A stretch of DNA of 64,000 nucleotides, taken from Ecdyonurus torrentis. Lineage: Eukaryota > Arthropoda > Insecta > Ephemeroptera > Heptageniidae. Location of the stretch: positions 19,481,451 through 19,545,450 of the forward strand of contig OX439133.1 of assembly GCA_949318235.1 (NCBI GenBank), read 5' to 3'. The notes beneath the pieces are model-generated. The model ran no database searches and was not told where the DNA came from. It was given only the letters and a program-made list of their open reading frames with translations. A program made the position numbers and the translations under genes. Positions 37,549 through 48,863 of the stretch are shown here, piece by piece. Position 1 is the first letter of the stretch; each line of letters starts with the position of its first letter.

Positions 37549-38430
37549 GAGGAAATATTAATTATATAACAATTTTTTTTATTTATTTTAATTTACTTCT
37601 GATTTTTTAACAAAAATTGTGTAGTACTATTTGTAAACCTTGTTTTCTGCTAAATGTATTCTGCATTTTTTAGTGCAAGAAAACTGGGTTTACAAAAAAC
37701 ACTATTAAGGGTCAGTCCTGGAAATGACCTCTTTTTATATTACCTATAGAAAAAAAAAAAAAAAAGTTGGTAAAATATTTTACAAAATATTTTTGGATAA
37801 ATCTTCACTTCTTAAAACTTAAATTTCAAATTAGAGCTTCAAATTTAAACTGTTTCGAGCACCCACCCGGGCCAAAATCTTTGGGTGCTCGTTTCTTTGA
37901 AAATAGTCAACCCAGGTTTTAAGCTTTCAATGAGCTCGTAATGACTCGTGAAAAAAATAAAAATAAAAAAAACTTTTGAAAATAAATCAAGCTAAAGAAC
38001 AATTTTTGAAGAAAGCAAAGAAAAAAATGTAACTTTTGTTAAAAATGGGTTTTTTAATATTTTATCATGCCAAGAAAGCTGTTTAAAATATGATTAAAAA
38101 TTATTTTATTTTATTTATGCCTTTTATCTTCCAAAAGCAATTGTTTCATAATGAAAATCAAGCTTTTATTTTTCAAAGGCTTAAAACCTTGTTTTTAAAC
38201 TTTTGGCTCAAATATCGAGCTTTCTGAGCTTTGGCTTGTTTTTTTAGTTTAAGCTCAATTCAAGCTAAATCCAGGTTTCAAGTCAAACCGGGCTAAAAAA
38301 AAAAATCAGCCTGGGCTAAAAAAATTACGAGTGTTTTACAGCTCTAGTGCAAATATATATTCTTCCTATTTCTTACTCTATTTCTCACAATTAATTTTAC
38401 ATTCTTTTCAGGTCGTTAACCTCGTCGTTG

Positions 38431-39096
38431 TGAGGCCTGTCAACTATATTTTTTAGTACCAAAGAGGACAAGGACCGTCCTTTTTTTTAAGACTTGAAAA
38501 AGAGGACAGCAAAAAAATTATTAAGCATTTTTTTTTTCCCCACTTGCAGCGAGCTAAATGTTACACAACCCCTCTGAAATGCATATAATGCAAACAATTT
38601 GATGTTCCTGTTACAAAAGTTAATATCCTATTATATAGGGAGATGAATGGTCTAAAGCAAACTAACTTGAGTTAAAATAAAAGAAACGGTGCTGCAATGT
38701 TTTTAAGTTTTACTTCAGCTAAAAAAATTATAACAATCCTGAATATCAAATAAGTCAATTGCGTGGGTAAAAAAAATATATAAATTTTTAACAAATTGAT
38801 TGAAAAATCAGAATTTTTTTTTATTTATTATATTATTATTTATGAATTAGATTCTGAGATAAAAATATACGTATTTACTTTGTATTCTCATTCAGTTCAT
38901 TCTTTAATTCTTCTGCTTCTGCTTTTTTTTTTTTTTTTTTTTTTAAGAATCAGATTTTTATAAAATTTCCCTATTTTTAAATATTTTGCAAATTCTAACG
39001 ATTTACATTACATGTATTGGCAGCGAATTTTTATCACTTCTATCGTCACAACTTCCACGTCTATAACAAAAGAATTAACAATTTTTCAAGTACTCC

Positions 39097-39127
<31 letters not shown>

Positions 39128-39402
39128 CAAGCTTTTTTAAAAAGTAAAATGCATTTTTTTTTTTTTTTTTTTTTTTTGCCTAATATAATTAAAAATGTTT
39201 AGATCATGATATCTTACATCAAATTAATTATTTTTCAATTACATTTTAAATACTAAAACGTGGCCCAGAATTGTGTTTTTGTATTAAAAAATTTGCAAAA
39301 TTTCTCGGGCATCCCCAGCAGGGGGGTGCCCGCCTCCTGCACCCCCCCCCCCTCAGTATATGTTCGCTGTCCTCTTCTTTTTTCAAGTCATTTGCAAACC
39401 TG
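38431..39402 (-). mobile_element. Second copy of the hAT element family, decayed
   Basis: Both edges carry the AAAGAGGAC / GTCCTCTT subterminal motifs, and the G/C-run block (39310-39356) is the reverse of that at 10.9 kb. The interior differs in length. The terminal CAGGGTTACC ends are not intact. Confidence 0.65.
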
Positions 39403-39448
39403 TAATAATTTATGCTTTTTTTGTTGTGAATGTCTGTGTGTGTTAAAC

Positions 39449-39732
39449 TCAAGACAGCGGTCCTTCTTATCTCTTTTCTTGTTGCAGCAATATAGCGCAG
39501 GACAGCGGTCAATTTATTATCACTTTTAGTCGGTTACAATAAGAAATAAGGCTTCCTATTGGTTGATTTGTATTATCAACCAATAGGAAACTGTTTCTTA
39601 TATATCAGACAAAGTGATAAGAAATTGACCACTGTCCTGCACTTAAGAGTTTGAAATGTGCTAACTTTATGGACGCTATCCCAGTGGCGGAGCCTAAAGT
39701 GCGATAAGAAATGACCGCTGTCTTGGGCTTTA
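39449..39732. mobile_element. MITE-G copy 3 with a nested foldback
   Basis: Outer ends AAGACAGCGGTCCTTCTTAT and ATAAGAAATGACCGCTGTCTT are inverted repeats. A second foldback, CAGGACAGCGGTCAATTT to AAATTGACCACTGTCCTG (39498-39639), lies inside. Confidence 0.7.
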
Positions 39733-39951
39733 ATAAACTGAAAAGTTTGTATCATCAATGTTTTTTTAGCTTCAGAATGGCAGCTTTTTCATATGACTTG
39801 ACTATGCTGTATGTAGGTTTAAAATATATTATCAATATATTTTGTTTCTTGACCAATAATGAAGTAAGAAACCATATATATGTCTCAAGCCATTATGCAT
39901 GGCCCTGTGCACGCATATACGTGCAAGGTGAGAACGTTTATGCATGTGTAA

Positions 39952-40341
39952 TTAAGGGGGTAGGTGACCGACTGATATCTCGCAAACTAGGACGGTTGCG
40001 AATAATAATAACACAAAGTTAAAGAAGAAACGTTACTTAAAAATTTAGTTATGTCAAATATGTGAAAACACGATCAAATATTTAAGTTATTACACTTTAA
40101 AGATAATGTGCAAATTTAAATTTGAGCGGGAAATTTTGGTCAAATTAGAAACTTTTTACAATTAATAATATCATTAAATTTTTTTTTTTTGGCATAAAAA
40201 AATACATTTTAAATTTACTTGATTTTATTTGAAAATTATAGTGTTTGTTTTATTGGAATTAAATCATGTACAAAAAAATATTGTGAAAATATAGTTCTTT
40301 TTTTACCGATTTCCGGTCCAAGTCGGTCTTCACCGCCTTAA
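39952..40341 (+). mobile_element. MITE-C copy, nested
   Basis: Same family as 20,097-20,496, with TTAA at both ends (39952 and 40338). It splits the outer foldback. Confidence 0.8.
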
Positions 40342-40344
40342 TTA

Positions 40345-40497
40345 GGAGTTATAGGTATTTTAGTAGGAGGTAGGGGTTGCAAGTAAAACAATATATTGTA
40401 AATAACAAATAAATATAACCCAATGGTTACAGATGGTTCGCGAAACGTGCTTGCTATGCTTGCAACCCCCTGCCTCCTACTAAAACTCCTAATTAAT
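40345..40497. mobile_element. Hairpin element
   Basis: TAGGAGTTATAGGTATTTTA / TAAAACTCCTA and TAGTAGGAGGTAGGGGTTGCAA / TTGCAACCCCCTGCCTCCTA (outer part) form arms around an AT-rich loop. Confidence 0.6.
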
Positions 40498-40966
40498 TAA
40501 ACAACATGGATAAACGTTCTCATCTTGCACTCATAAGCGTGCATAGGGCTGTATATAATAGCTTGAGACATATATATGGCATGATATTAACTATCAACGG
40601 ATAGTAAATGGCCGCCAGCATTTTAGTATTGTTCAAATTAACATCGTAATATCACCACAGTACAAATTTGAAAAAAAAAAAAAAAAATTAATAATAATAA
40701 TAAGACCAACAACCTCGTAATGTGCACATATCGGACAATAAATGTGTCCCAAGTTTTTTATTTTCAACTTTTAATTGTAAAGTTAAAAACCCTCGCGGCC
40801 GTTTACTATCCTTGATGATCAATATATTTCTAAATCTCTATCTCCATTTGAGATTTTCAGTTGCCGCTGCTACCTGTAGCCAACTCTCATTTGGTTTCTC
40901 TCTTTCAAATTTTAGCTTCACATATTTTGTCCATACCCCAATGATACTCCTTTCCTTTTCCTAAGT

Positions 40967-41134
40967 ATTGACTGTTCAAAGGAACAACTGTTTTGAAGCC
41001 GACTATAAACAATTTCGATCACATCCGCTTCCGTTTCGACATACTGCGCATGCGTAGTAAGGAGGAATGGAAGCAGATGTGACTGAAATTGCTTATTGTC
41101 GGCCTCAAAACCGTTGTTCCTTTACTATAGTCAA
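40967..41134. mobile_element. MITE-D copy 3
   Basis: Palindrome from TTGACTGTTCAAAGGAAC to GTTCCTTTACTATAGTCAA with the central TACTGCGCATGCGTAGTA intact. Confidence 0.85.
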
Positions 41135-41289
41135 TTGGACTTAATGCAATTCCAATCACATCAGCTTTTGCTTCAAAGTAGTAACACATGCTGTTAGAGA
41201 ACTTTATCAGAGAAGTGACATCTCCATGTTTTAGGCAGACCTGCATACGTAATACAGTAAGCGTACGTCACTTTATTTCAACCAATAGC

Positions 41290-41400
41290 AGCCTAGAACA
41301 GCTAGCCATTCTGAGGCATCAAATAGAGCGAAAGCGCCAAAAGTGCTTACGTGCGCTCTGATTGGTGCTTCAGAATGGCCTGTTCAGGGCTCCTATTGGT
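41290..41400. mobile_element. Small GC-rich foldback
   Basis: AGCCATTCTGAGGCATCAAA and GGTGCTTCAGAATGGCCTG are inverted, with further AGCGCAC and GAACAG pairing around CGCCAAAAGTGC. A diffuse TE relic surrounds it. Confidence 0.45.
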
Positions 41401-41561
41401 GCCTTGAAGATCCGCAATGAGAGCATCTGATCAGCTATATCGCATGTGTTCTAATCTTTTCTATTGTGCCGTTAATTACTTTGTCTTTGTCTTATGTTCT
41501 AATTCTCCTTTGTTTTCAAATACCTTTTCTTCCTTTACCACTAAAAATCCTATATCACACA

Positions 41562-41652
41562 TGTTTGTCCTATGCTGAGCAATGTTATCATTGCTCAAAA
41601 AGAGCATCGAAAAGCATTCAGAATGACGTCTTGCGAACACACACCCTATCGT
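41562..41652 (+). mobile_element. MITE-A fragment
   Basis: Only the right end: GTTTGTCCTATGCTGAGCAA through AATGACGTCTTGCGAACACA and CACCCTA. Confidence 0.65.
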
Positions 41653-41759
41653 AAAACCGTGTCATCATTGATATCTAACATTGAAGAAAAGCCATGTCGT
41701 AAACACTGAACTTACTTTTTAAAGCGATATATAACCCTAAAATATAAGTACACAGTAGC

Positions 41760-41938
41760 TATACAGTAGGTTATCTCCTATACTGCGAATGTCAGATCAA
41801 ATGCGTGCCATAATTACGACTGGGTGAATTGATTGTCATTTGAAGTAATGTTATGCGTCTAGTTCTGCAGGCTTCACCCAGTCGCAATTGTAGCGCGCAT
41901 TGATCTGACATTCTCAGTTAAGTAGATAACCTACTGTG
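41760..41938. mobile_element. Foldback element
   Basis: TACAGTAGGTTATCT / AGATAACCTACTGTG outside, GAATGTCAGATCAAATGCG / CGCATTGATCTGACATTC and GACTGGGTGAA / TTCACCCAGTC inside, around a 50-base loop. Confidence 0.75.
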
Positions 41939-41964
41939 ATATAAGTATAATTTAAAATTTAGTA

Positions 41965-42128
41965 TTGACTGATAAAGGTACAACTGTTCTGAGGCCGACT
42001 ATAAGCAATTTTGCTCACATCTGCTTCCGTTGTGAAGTACTGCGCATGTGTAGTAAGTAGAAACGGAAGTGGATGTGACTGAAATCACTTATAGTCGGCT
42101 TCAAAACAGTTGTTCCTTTATTAGTCAA
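41965..42128. mobile_element. MITE-D copy 4
   Basis: TTGACTGATAAAGGTACAAC to GTTGTTCCTTTATTAGTCAA with palindromic arms and centre TACTGCGCATGTGTAGTA. Confidence 0.8.
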
Positions 42129-42300
42129 TGTGTGCTTCTGTTTACTCAAAATGCGGAAAAGGAAGTGCCGGAAGAGGAAACCACGTGACAGTAAAAGTGG
42201 GAGAAAACTTCGTGCCAGCAGCAAGCTAACCTTGAGCTGCTTCCCACTCTTACCATCACGTGGTTTCCTTTTCCACATTTTGAGTAAACAGAAGCACACA
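42128..42300. mobile_element. Foldback element beside MITE-D
   Basis: TGTGTGCTTCTGTTTACTCA at one end and TGAGTAAACAGAAGCACACA at the other are exact complements but for one base. The arms continue through GGAAACCACGTGA / TCACGTGGTTTCC. The two open frames it yields are repeat artefacts. Confidence 0.8.
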
Positions 42301-42384
42301 ATATTTCCTTTACTATTTATGTTAGTAAAAAATCTATGCACCTTCTCATGGAAGCTCAAGTAGTATCAGATAAAGGAGTATGTA

Positions 42385-42835
42385 GTAGAGTAATAAGATA
42401 AGATATAAGATTTTATTACGTTCCATATCTTTACAGATTAGAACAAGTCAAGTCAAAACACAACATACATACAACAAAATACAATCCAATTTATAGCAAG
42501 ATATGACCTATTTAAGATCAATTATATTTGACATTATTTATTATAACTGCTAAATAATCAGATACACTGTAAAACATATTTTCAAGCAGGTATTTCTGTA
42601 CTGATTTCTTAAATAATAAATATGATTCACATTGTTTAATACTAGATGGTAGCGCATTATATAGTTGAGGAATACAGTATATTCAGGGCCCCTTTTACTA
42701 AGTGATAAATGTTGATTTTCAATGTAATAATTGTCACTCCTATTACGAGTTTCATATGAGTGGACACTGCAGACTGTTTTAAACCAAGAAGGATATCTTC
42801 GTAAAAATTTAACACGCATTCATAAATATTTATAC
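42385..42835 (-). pseudogene. LINE 3' relic (non-LTR reverse transcriptase C-terminus)
   Basis: On the - strand, FLRRYPSWFKTVCSVHSYET and RNRSDNYY fit the C-terminal tail of Jockey/CR1-type LINE proteins, where an H-x-Y-x-T-R motif is followed by a KRG-type segment. A frameshift near 42670 then moves the tail (LYNALPSSIKQ... and ...LLFKKSVQKYLL) to another frame. The element ends toward 42390 in a TTATC-like simple repeat, typical of such LINE 3' ends. It is 5'-truncated, about 450 bp and inactive. Confidence 0.65.
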
Positions 42836-43097
42836 ATGGCGACGGTAGGTACCAAAAATGGTTCTAATCGCACGCTTTTGCACTTTTATAACAAATACGT
42901 CACTAGAACAAGGCGACGTTCTAACTTATTTCGACCTAAAAAAAGAAAGAAAAAAAATAAGGGGGGGGGGGTAGATTTTTGTATCTTTGAAAGACATCCA
43001 TTTTTAATTCATTTGGATTTTTGTAGTTTACGAACTTTGAAAATCACAAGAGGCTACCAAAATATTTTCTCAATACTTTTATCAAGGTAGTTCAATT

Positions 43098-43525
43098 AAA
43101 ATGAGGAAGGTGAATTTTTTTTAACCCCCACTTTTTATGACATTTTTGACAAGAGCGTTAAAAAATTTTGAGGTGATATTTTTTCTTAAAACGATTGGAG
43201 CATGGGAAGTATTTTTAATTAAATTTTGAAAATCGTCCTAAAAAGACTGTGACGTCATCAATCGGGCATTATTTCGGAAAGTATTGACCGTAGAAGGTTC
43301 AGTAGTCAGTTTTTTGAAATCCTGAGAACGAGCTGATTTCATTAAACAGGTTACTGAACCTTGAACGACTAGTATTTGCCGAGAAAAAAGTGGAATGATG
43401 ACGTCACAGGCTTTTTAGGTCGATTTTCAAAAATTAAGAAAAATATCGCCTCAAAATTTTTTAAAGCTCGTTCCAAAAATATCATTAACTCAACAAAAAA
43501 ATTTCAATTCACCTTCCTCATTCTA
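43098..43525. mobile_element. Foldback element with two TGACGTCA sites
   Basis: ATGAGGAAGGTGAATT / AATTCACCTTCCTCAT outside, AAATTTTGAGGTGATATTTT / AAATATCGCCTCAAAATTTT inside, then TGTGACGTCATCA / TGATGACGTCACA near the middle. Confidence 0.75.
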
Positions 43526-43986
43526 ATTTTATTTAATACTCAAAAAGAAAAAGAGCATGTCTTAATTACGTAATTTATGCTGTATTTAAGTCATTAGAGC
43601 ATAATTGATACTAAATTAGAACATAAATAATTATGATGTATATTATATGTAATATAATTATTATGCAGCATAGATTATGTTGTACATATTGAACAAATTG
43701 TGCTGAAAATGAGCTAGCATAATTATTGAGTTTTTTTTTTGTCCGTGATTATTTATAAATTAAAAGCCCCGCGCAGCCGTCTTATTTAATTTAATATTAA
43801 AATAAATAAGACGCTGTTTTTATACCGTATTAGAGAAATCTTGTTAGGATCAAATTATATACTATTTCCCTTTGTACATTTACAATCGATATTTCTTTAA
43901 AACCACAGTAGACTAAATTTCATTAATAATTCAAATCAAACCCCCCAGCTTATTGTGAATCTTACTATAAAAAATTCATAAGAAAT

Positions 43987-45056
43987 TGGTTCAATGTCCC
44001 TTACATGTCTTCCAACTCTAGCCACAATTTTTAGACAAGAGTTTTAAGAATCGATGCTAGCGCACGGATGGCAGCAAAATGAACTACTAAGCCAAAGTAA
44101 CGCAAAGCTACGTATTTCAGGTTAGCAATGCATCTTTTAGTGACGTCACACTCACATATGCGTAATATGCGTAATGTTTGTGTGTGAATCTTAAACCTTG
44201 GAAAGTAATTATATGAAGAGTTGTGCAAATTTTAAGGGAAATAAGTTAAAATAATAAATAAATTAATTTTCAAGGGAATAATTTAAGCCTTTAAAATATT
44301 TCTTTTTGTCATTTGTGCTCCTTGCTCTTGTTATGAATAGAAAATCAACTTCCCAACACATTTTTGTGTCCGGAAAGGGTTGGGAAAGCTTTGGGAAAGG
44401 AGGCGCTAATTTGCATTCGTAATTTGCATGAAAAAAATTATTTTTTGTGTTAGTTTATTGCTTTATTGATTTCTATGTATACATAACAGAAAAATTATGT
44501 AAAAAGGGTTTAAAAAATTACCATGGTGGGATTCGAACCCAGGACCCTGCGAGTAGAAGTACTCGCTTTAACCAATTCTGCCATTAAAGCTCTAAGAAAT
44601 AAACAATAAATACATATAAATAGGATATTTATATAATTAGCATTTATAATTAATAAATAAGGTAAAATTTTAATTAAAAAAATGAATAATTTTTACACAA
44701 AAATTGGAATATTTTTAATTTTTGTGCCAAATAAAATTTTGGGCAATGTCAAGGAAAGGTTTCGGCATTTCCCAATCTTTGCCCAAAGATTGCCGAGTTC
44801 CCACGGAAAACTTTCTGGTACCTGGGGTATTTTGTTTTGTATACAAGTACTCCAAAGTGCCCTTTTTTCCTTTAAACCTGTTTAAAACTTCGCGGATATA
44901 ATACGATAAATCCTAGTAGCTAGTAGTTATTTTGGCTGCCGGTGGCGCGCTGCTATAGTAGTTTTGCGCATGCGCAGATAACGTTTTCTTGTCCAAAATT
45001 GTCGACAAATTTTATACAGGAGTCGGATGACATGTAAGGGACATTGAAATTGGTTT
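43987..45056. mobile_element. Putative 1.07-kb DNA transposon with inverted ends
   Basis: The left end TGGTTCAATGTCCCTTACAT and right end ATGTAAGGGACATTGAAATT are inverted over about 20 bp, and more distant subterminal blocks (GACAAGAG, GCGCA) also face each other. No transposase frame. The interior holds a tRNA-like segment at 44521-44590. Confidence 0.55.
44521..44590 (-). pseudogene. tRNA-like sequence
   Basis: On the - strand TGGCAGAATTGGTTAAAGC resembles a D-arm with box A, CGAGT and ACTCG make an anticodon stem, and GGGTTCGAATCCC is a good T-arm with box B. The acceptor strands do not pair, so this is a tRNA pseudogene or SINE head rather than a working gene. Confidence 0.5.
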
Positions 45057-45783
45057 GTTTGTCTTTTTTCAAATCCTAGCAACGTTCCAAAGTTTCATTG
45101 ATTTAATATTTAAAATAAAACAGAGATGGCGCTACAGTTGAAAAAGCAAACTTGATACTACTTACAAGATAGGGACAACAACTGGTTTTATATTAATCGT
45201 AACGGAATTGTGATTGGTCTATTTTGATCACGTGACCTTTAACTCGGGCGTTGATTGGCTTAAATGCTAAAATTGACCTAGCGTGTCCTTATCATGTAAT
45301 GTAATATTTTGAAAAACACCTTCTTCCTTTTTTTATCACCAGAAAAACTTCTAAATTGTGTTTTATTGAAAAAAGTTTTCTTACACAATTTTTCTTCCAC
45401 TTAAATATTACATGAAGTTTTGTCTTGTTTTCTTTAACCTCTCTCTCCTACAAAATTTTAACAACTTTTTTTTCTCTTTCTCACTTTATATAAGATTTTT
45501 GTTGCGAGAAGTTAAAAAAAATACATAAATATTTTACGATATACGCTCAGCTAGACATTAAAAAAGATATTAAGTTGTTTTAACATTAAAAATAATGTTA
45601 AATCTTCACCCCCTTGCAATTCAAGATTTAAAGGGAGGGAAGGGGTTCTCTAAAAAGTACAGTACATTTTTGAAAAGACCCACGCAATAAAGTTTTTTTT
45701 TTTAAGTATAATAATTTAGAATAATTACACAGTGGGAAAAAGAAAAAGTTTATTGAGTTTCGGTATATGGCTTGAGCTTAGTA

Positions 45784-46386
45784 TAGAGTGGTTGCATTCA
45801 TATAAAAGTTAACGCCATATGTGAACACTAAATAACATGGATTGGTATAGGGTCTATGCATTCATGTTAAAGTCGACGCCATGTTGGATAACTCAATACA
45901 TTAACCGGTATAGGGAAATAACTAATTTTGCCAGTTTAAAAATACTAAGCAATATTTTTGAGAGCATTGATGTTGTTAATAGGTTGAATTAGTATCTCAA
46001 GTACGTGAGAAAAATAATAATAACAAAAAATTAAACAATTTCCCAAAGAAAATAGACAAAAATGAAGTTTTTCCAATGCTGAGCAATGTTATTCATTACT
46101 CCAGTATGGCGTCCAAGCGCATTAAATATGACGTCATCCGCATACACCCTATAGGAAAGTGACACATTTTACCAACTTTAAAAATACTTAGCAATATTTT
46201 TTAGAGCATTGAAAAGTAAATTAGGATTTTAAGTAAGTTAGAAAAATTATAAGAACAAAAAATTAAACTTAATTTTCCAAAGAAAACAAAAGACGGCCGA
46301 CGTATTATGTCATATTCTGACGTGATTAATTGCTCCAGTAAGGCGTCAAAGTGCATTCAGTATGACGTCATGTGCATACAACCCTA
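45784..46386 (+). mobile_element. MITE-A copy 7, host of another MITE-A
   Basis: The two halves, 45784-45845 and 46154-46386, form one diverged MITE-A once the insert is removed. TGACGTCA lies near 46362. Confidence 0.8.
45848..46151 (+). mobile_element. MITE-A copy 8, nested, intact
   Basis: 304 bp with ends TAGGGTCTATGC and GCATACACCCTA and flanking TA on both sides, inserted in the same orientation into an older copy. Confidence 0.88.
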
Positions 46387-46389
46387 TGA

Positions 46390-47690
46390 AGGCTTGAATT
46401 GTAGAGTATATTTTTTAGTAACGATTATAGTCGAATTATTATAGCATAGAGAGTCCGTCCAAATGATACCACCGGAGATCGGAACCAAGTATATTAGTTT
46501 TTGCTGAAAAAAATATGTTGTTTAGAATGATTAAAAAAAAAACTACTTATAGTTTTAATTTTACCATATCATATAAGTAAAGTATTTTACATCGTATGTT
46601 CGCTGTAATGTATAAGGAAGCGTTTTTGTGTATTTTTACGCAGCAATAAAAAATAATTAAAGTTTAACCTTCATTCATGTAAAAATTTCACGACGTGCAG
46701 CATGTTTCTCACAAAAAAAATCATAATATGGTTGGTTGTATCTTAATTTGTAAATGAGATTTGTTTAATATACATATATACTCGTAATTTATTTTTCATA
46801 ATTGCATGGAACCTTGAACATAATAATAACTACAACAATTTCCAATAAGTAATTTTTATTATTAATTATTTTCTATATATACTTATTTCATTTTTTTTAA
46901 AGTTATATTATAATAATAAATATAATTTTTATATTTTTAAATATTATTATATATTTATACATTAAAATAATTTATTATTTTAATTTATAAATATATTATT
47001 TTTACAGTGGATTATATCAAATGATGATATATTTTAAATTATTAAATAATATTTTATTATTTTAAATAATCGTATATAAATTATATAATATCAACCAAAT
47101 TTATATATTCATGAAAGTAAAAACTTTATGAGTAGACTTCGTCTTGTCTTATCAGTCGAGAAGTTATTTCAAAGTTTGTTAGTATTATATATAAAGCATT
47201 TCTTACCATCAATAATATACTCTACAAAATATTCCAAAATCATATACTGGAGATAAACGCCTTCTATAAAACAGCGAAATTGCATAACTTTTTTTTTAAC
47301 AAGAATTACTTTTACCGACATAAAAATTACATAAAATTTAAAAATATTGCAAATAAATAAATAAATAAAAATCACAAGGAATAATATTATAATCTAAAAG
47401 ACTATTTGAATGGAAATACCAAAATTCACCCCTTATCTCGGATTTTAACCAAGATATGGAAATAAAATTTAGCATTTAGCACGTATTAACTTCAATTTCT
47501 AGGAAAAATTGTTTCATAAAAAGTGTTGTAAAAAATCTTTGATCTTCTTTTGGTCAGGGTTTATTGTAAATTAATTTTAATAGTATTTTCAGGTAAAAGA
47601 TTAAAAACACGGAAAAATGGTATTTAAAAAAAAGCTGTAAAAATAGTAAGAAGTAGAATATCAGAGACTAAAACTGAAAACAATGCACTC
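46390..47690. other. AT-rich stretch without a gene
   Basis: Many short A/T runs; no open frame with a domain, no transposon ends and no RNA gene recognised. Confidence 0.6.
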
Positions 47691-47699
47691 TGTAATGTT

Positions 47700-47910
47700 G
47701 GTTACAATGCGGCAGGTGGTTTTTGCTTACTATATAACACTCGCACCTGCCGGTGCTGGTTTTTTTGCTCCCCGCCGCTCTCTTCACCGCGACCTGAGGC
47801 TCAGAAGAGCGGAGGCTGAAGAAGTGGCGCGTGATTTTTTTATCTTTTTTTTTTTTTTTTTTTAATAAGAGAAAGAAGATTGTAGCGCGTGCCACCTGCC
47901 TTATGATGCC
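47700..47910. other. GC-rich island with inverted ends
   Basis: GGCAGGTGG near 47711 and CCACCTGCC near 47892 are inverted, enclosing a GC-rich block with CCCCGCCGC and an internal poly-T. It is likely a small foldback or SINE-like repeat. Frames on both strands are short and low-complexity. Confidence 0.4.
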
Positions 47911-48607
47911 CACCACCAATACATACATACATATATAATACACCAATATTTAGTGACCTCAGGGTATCTAAATTACTTTGTGCTTTTTTTTTTCTTTTTT
48001 TTTTTTTTTTTTTTTGCTGTATATAGACAGGTCTATAATACTAAAGATTTTATTATGTGTAAATTTAAAATTGTATAACACTATAAATTTTTCGATTTTG
48101 ATATTTCAAAAATACATTTTTTAAATAACTGGGTGTGTGTTTTCTATAAAAAAAGTTTTATTATTTATGTTGGTGTGTCTTCACTTTTAATTGGCATTTT
48201 ACAGTAATTTTAATTGGTAAATCTATGTTATAGGGGTTTTATCATCATATAGTTTTTAACGTGCTAAAAAGGATAATATTCATTACTTGCAATTATCATT
48301 CAAAACTTAATTTTAGGTATTTGAATGTATTATATTATAATATTATAAAATGAGGGGGGGGGGGGGACATTGCGATTTATATGTAATAAGGTGTTAAAAA
48401 ATTATAATTTTTTTATTTGAAATATTATATATATATCAAATATCTAGCACTTTTGTGTGTACGCTATAACAAGATCCCAACAACTTATATAACTACTGTT
48501 TTTATTTATATATTATTATATTTTATTATATAAAATTTTATACGCCAATCTTAGTGTGTTAAAATTTTCATTGTCAATCTTATAATTTTCTTTTTTTCTT
48601 TTTTTCT

Positions 48608-48690
48608 TTCTTTCTTTCTTCTTCTTCTTCTTCTTCTTCTTCTTCTTCTTCTTCTTCTTCTTCTTCTTTTTTTTTTTTTTTTTTTTTTTT
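48608..48690. repeat. (CTT)n plus poly-T
   Basis: About 55 bp of CTT followed by 26 T. Confidence 0.95.
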
Positions 48691-48737
48691 TTCATTTTGA
48701 ATGCATTAAATTTAATATTTATTATTATTTTTATTAT

Positions 48738-48863
48738 TTATTTAAAATACATCTTATTGTTTTTTATAGCTATATTTTGAAATTCTAACATAACGCAACG
48801 CCAAGATGCCTTAAGTTCCTTAACTATGTATGGTAGTTCCTCACCAAATATTTCAAATACCCA
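48738..48863 (-). other. Exon-like open frame, possible 3' terminal exon or pseudogene
   Basis: The - strand reads WVFEIFGEELPYIVKELKAS then WRCVMLEFQNIAIKNNK and a TAA at 48738-48740, followed closely by AATAAA. Composition is protein-like and denser in GC than its flanks. The frame extends back to about 48893. A possible acceptor (AAAAG) is weak, though a CTAAT branch-like motif precedes it. Family not recognised; it could be a transposase fragment. Confidence 0.3.

Larger units (their letters stand above)
39880..40578. mobile_element. Outer foldback interrupted by MITE-C and an inner hairpin
   Basis: The left arm (TATATGTCTCAAGCCATTAT, GAGAACGTTTATGCATG, to about 39951) pairs with the right arm (40498-40578: GGATAAACGTTCTC, AATAGCTTGAGACATATATA). 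Between them lie the complete MITE-C copy and a further hairpin. Confidence 0.7.

Noticed and set aside
39246..39529. Frames of 88-89 codons on both strands
   Set aside because: They cross the edge of the decayed hAT copy and a MITE-G copy.
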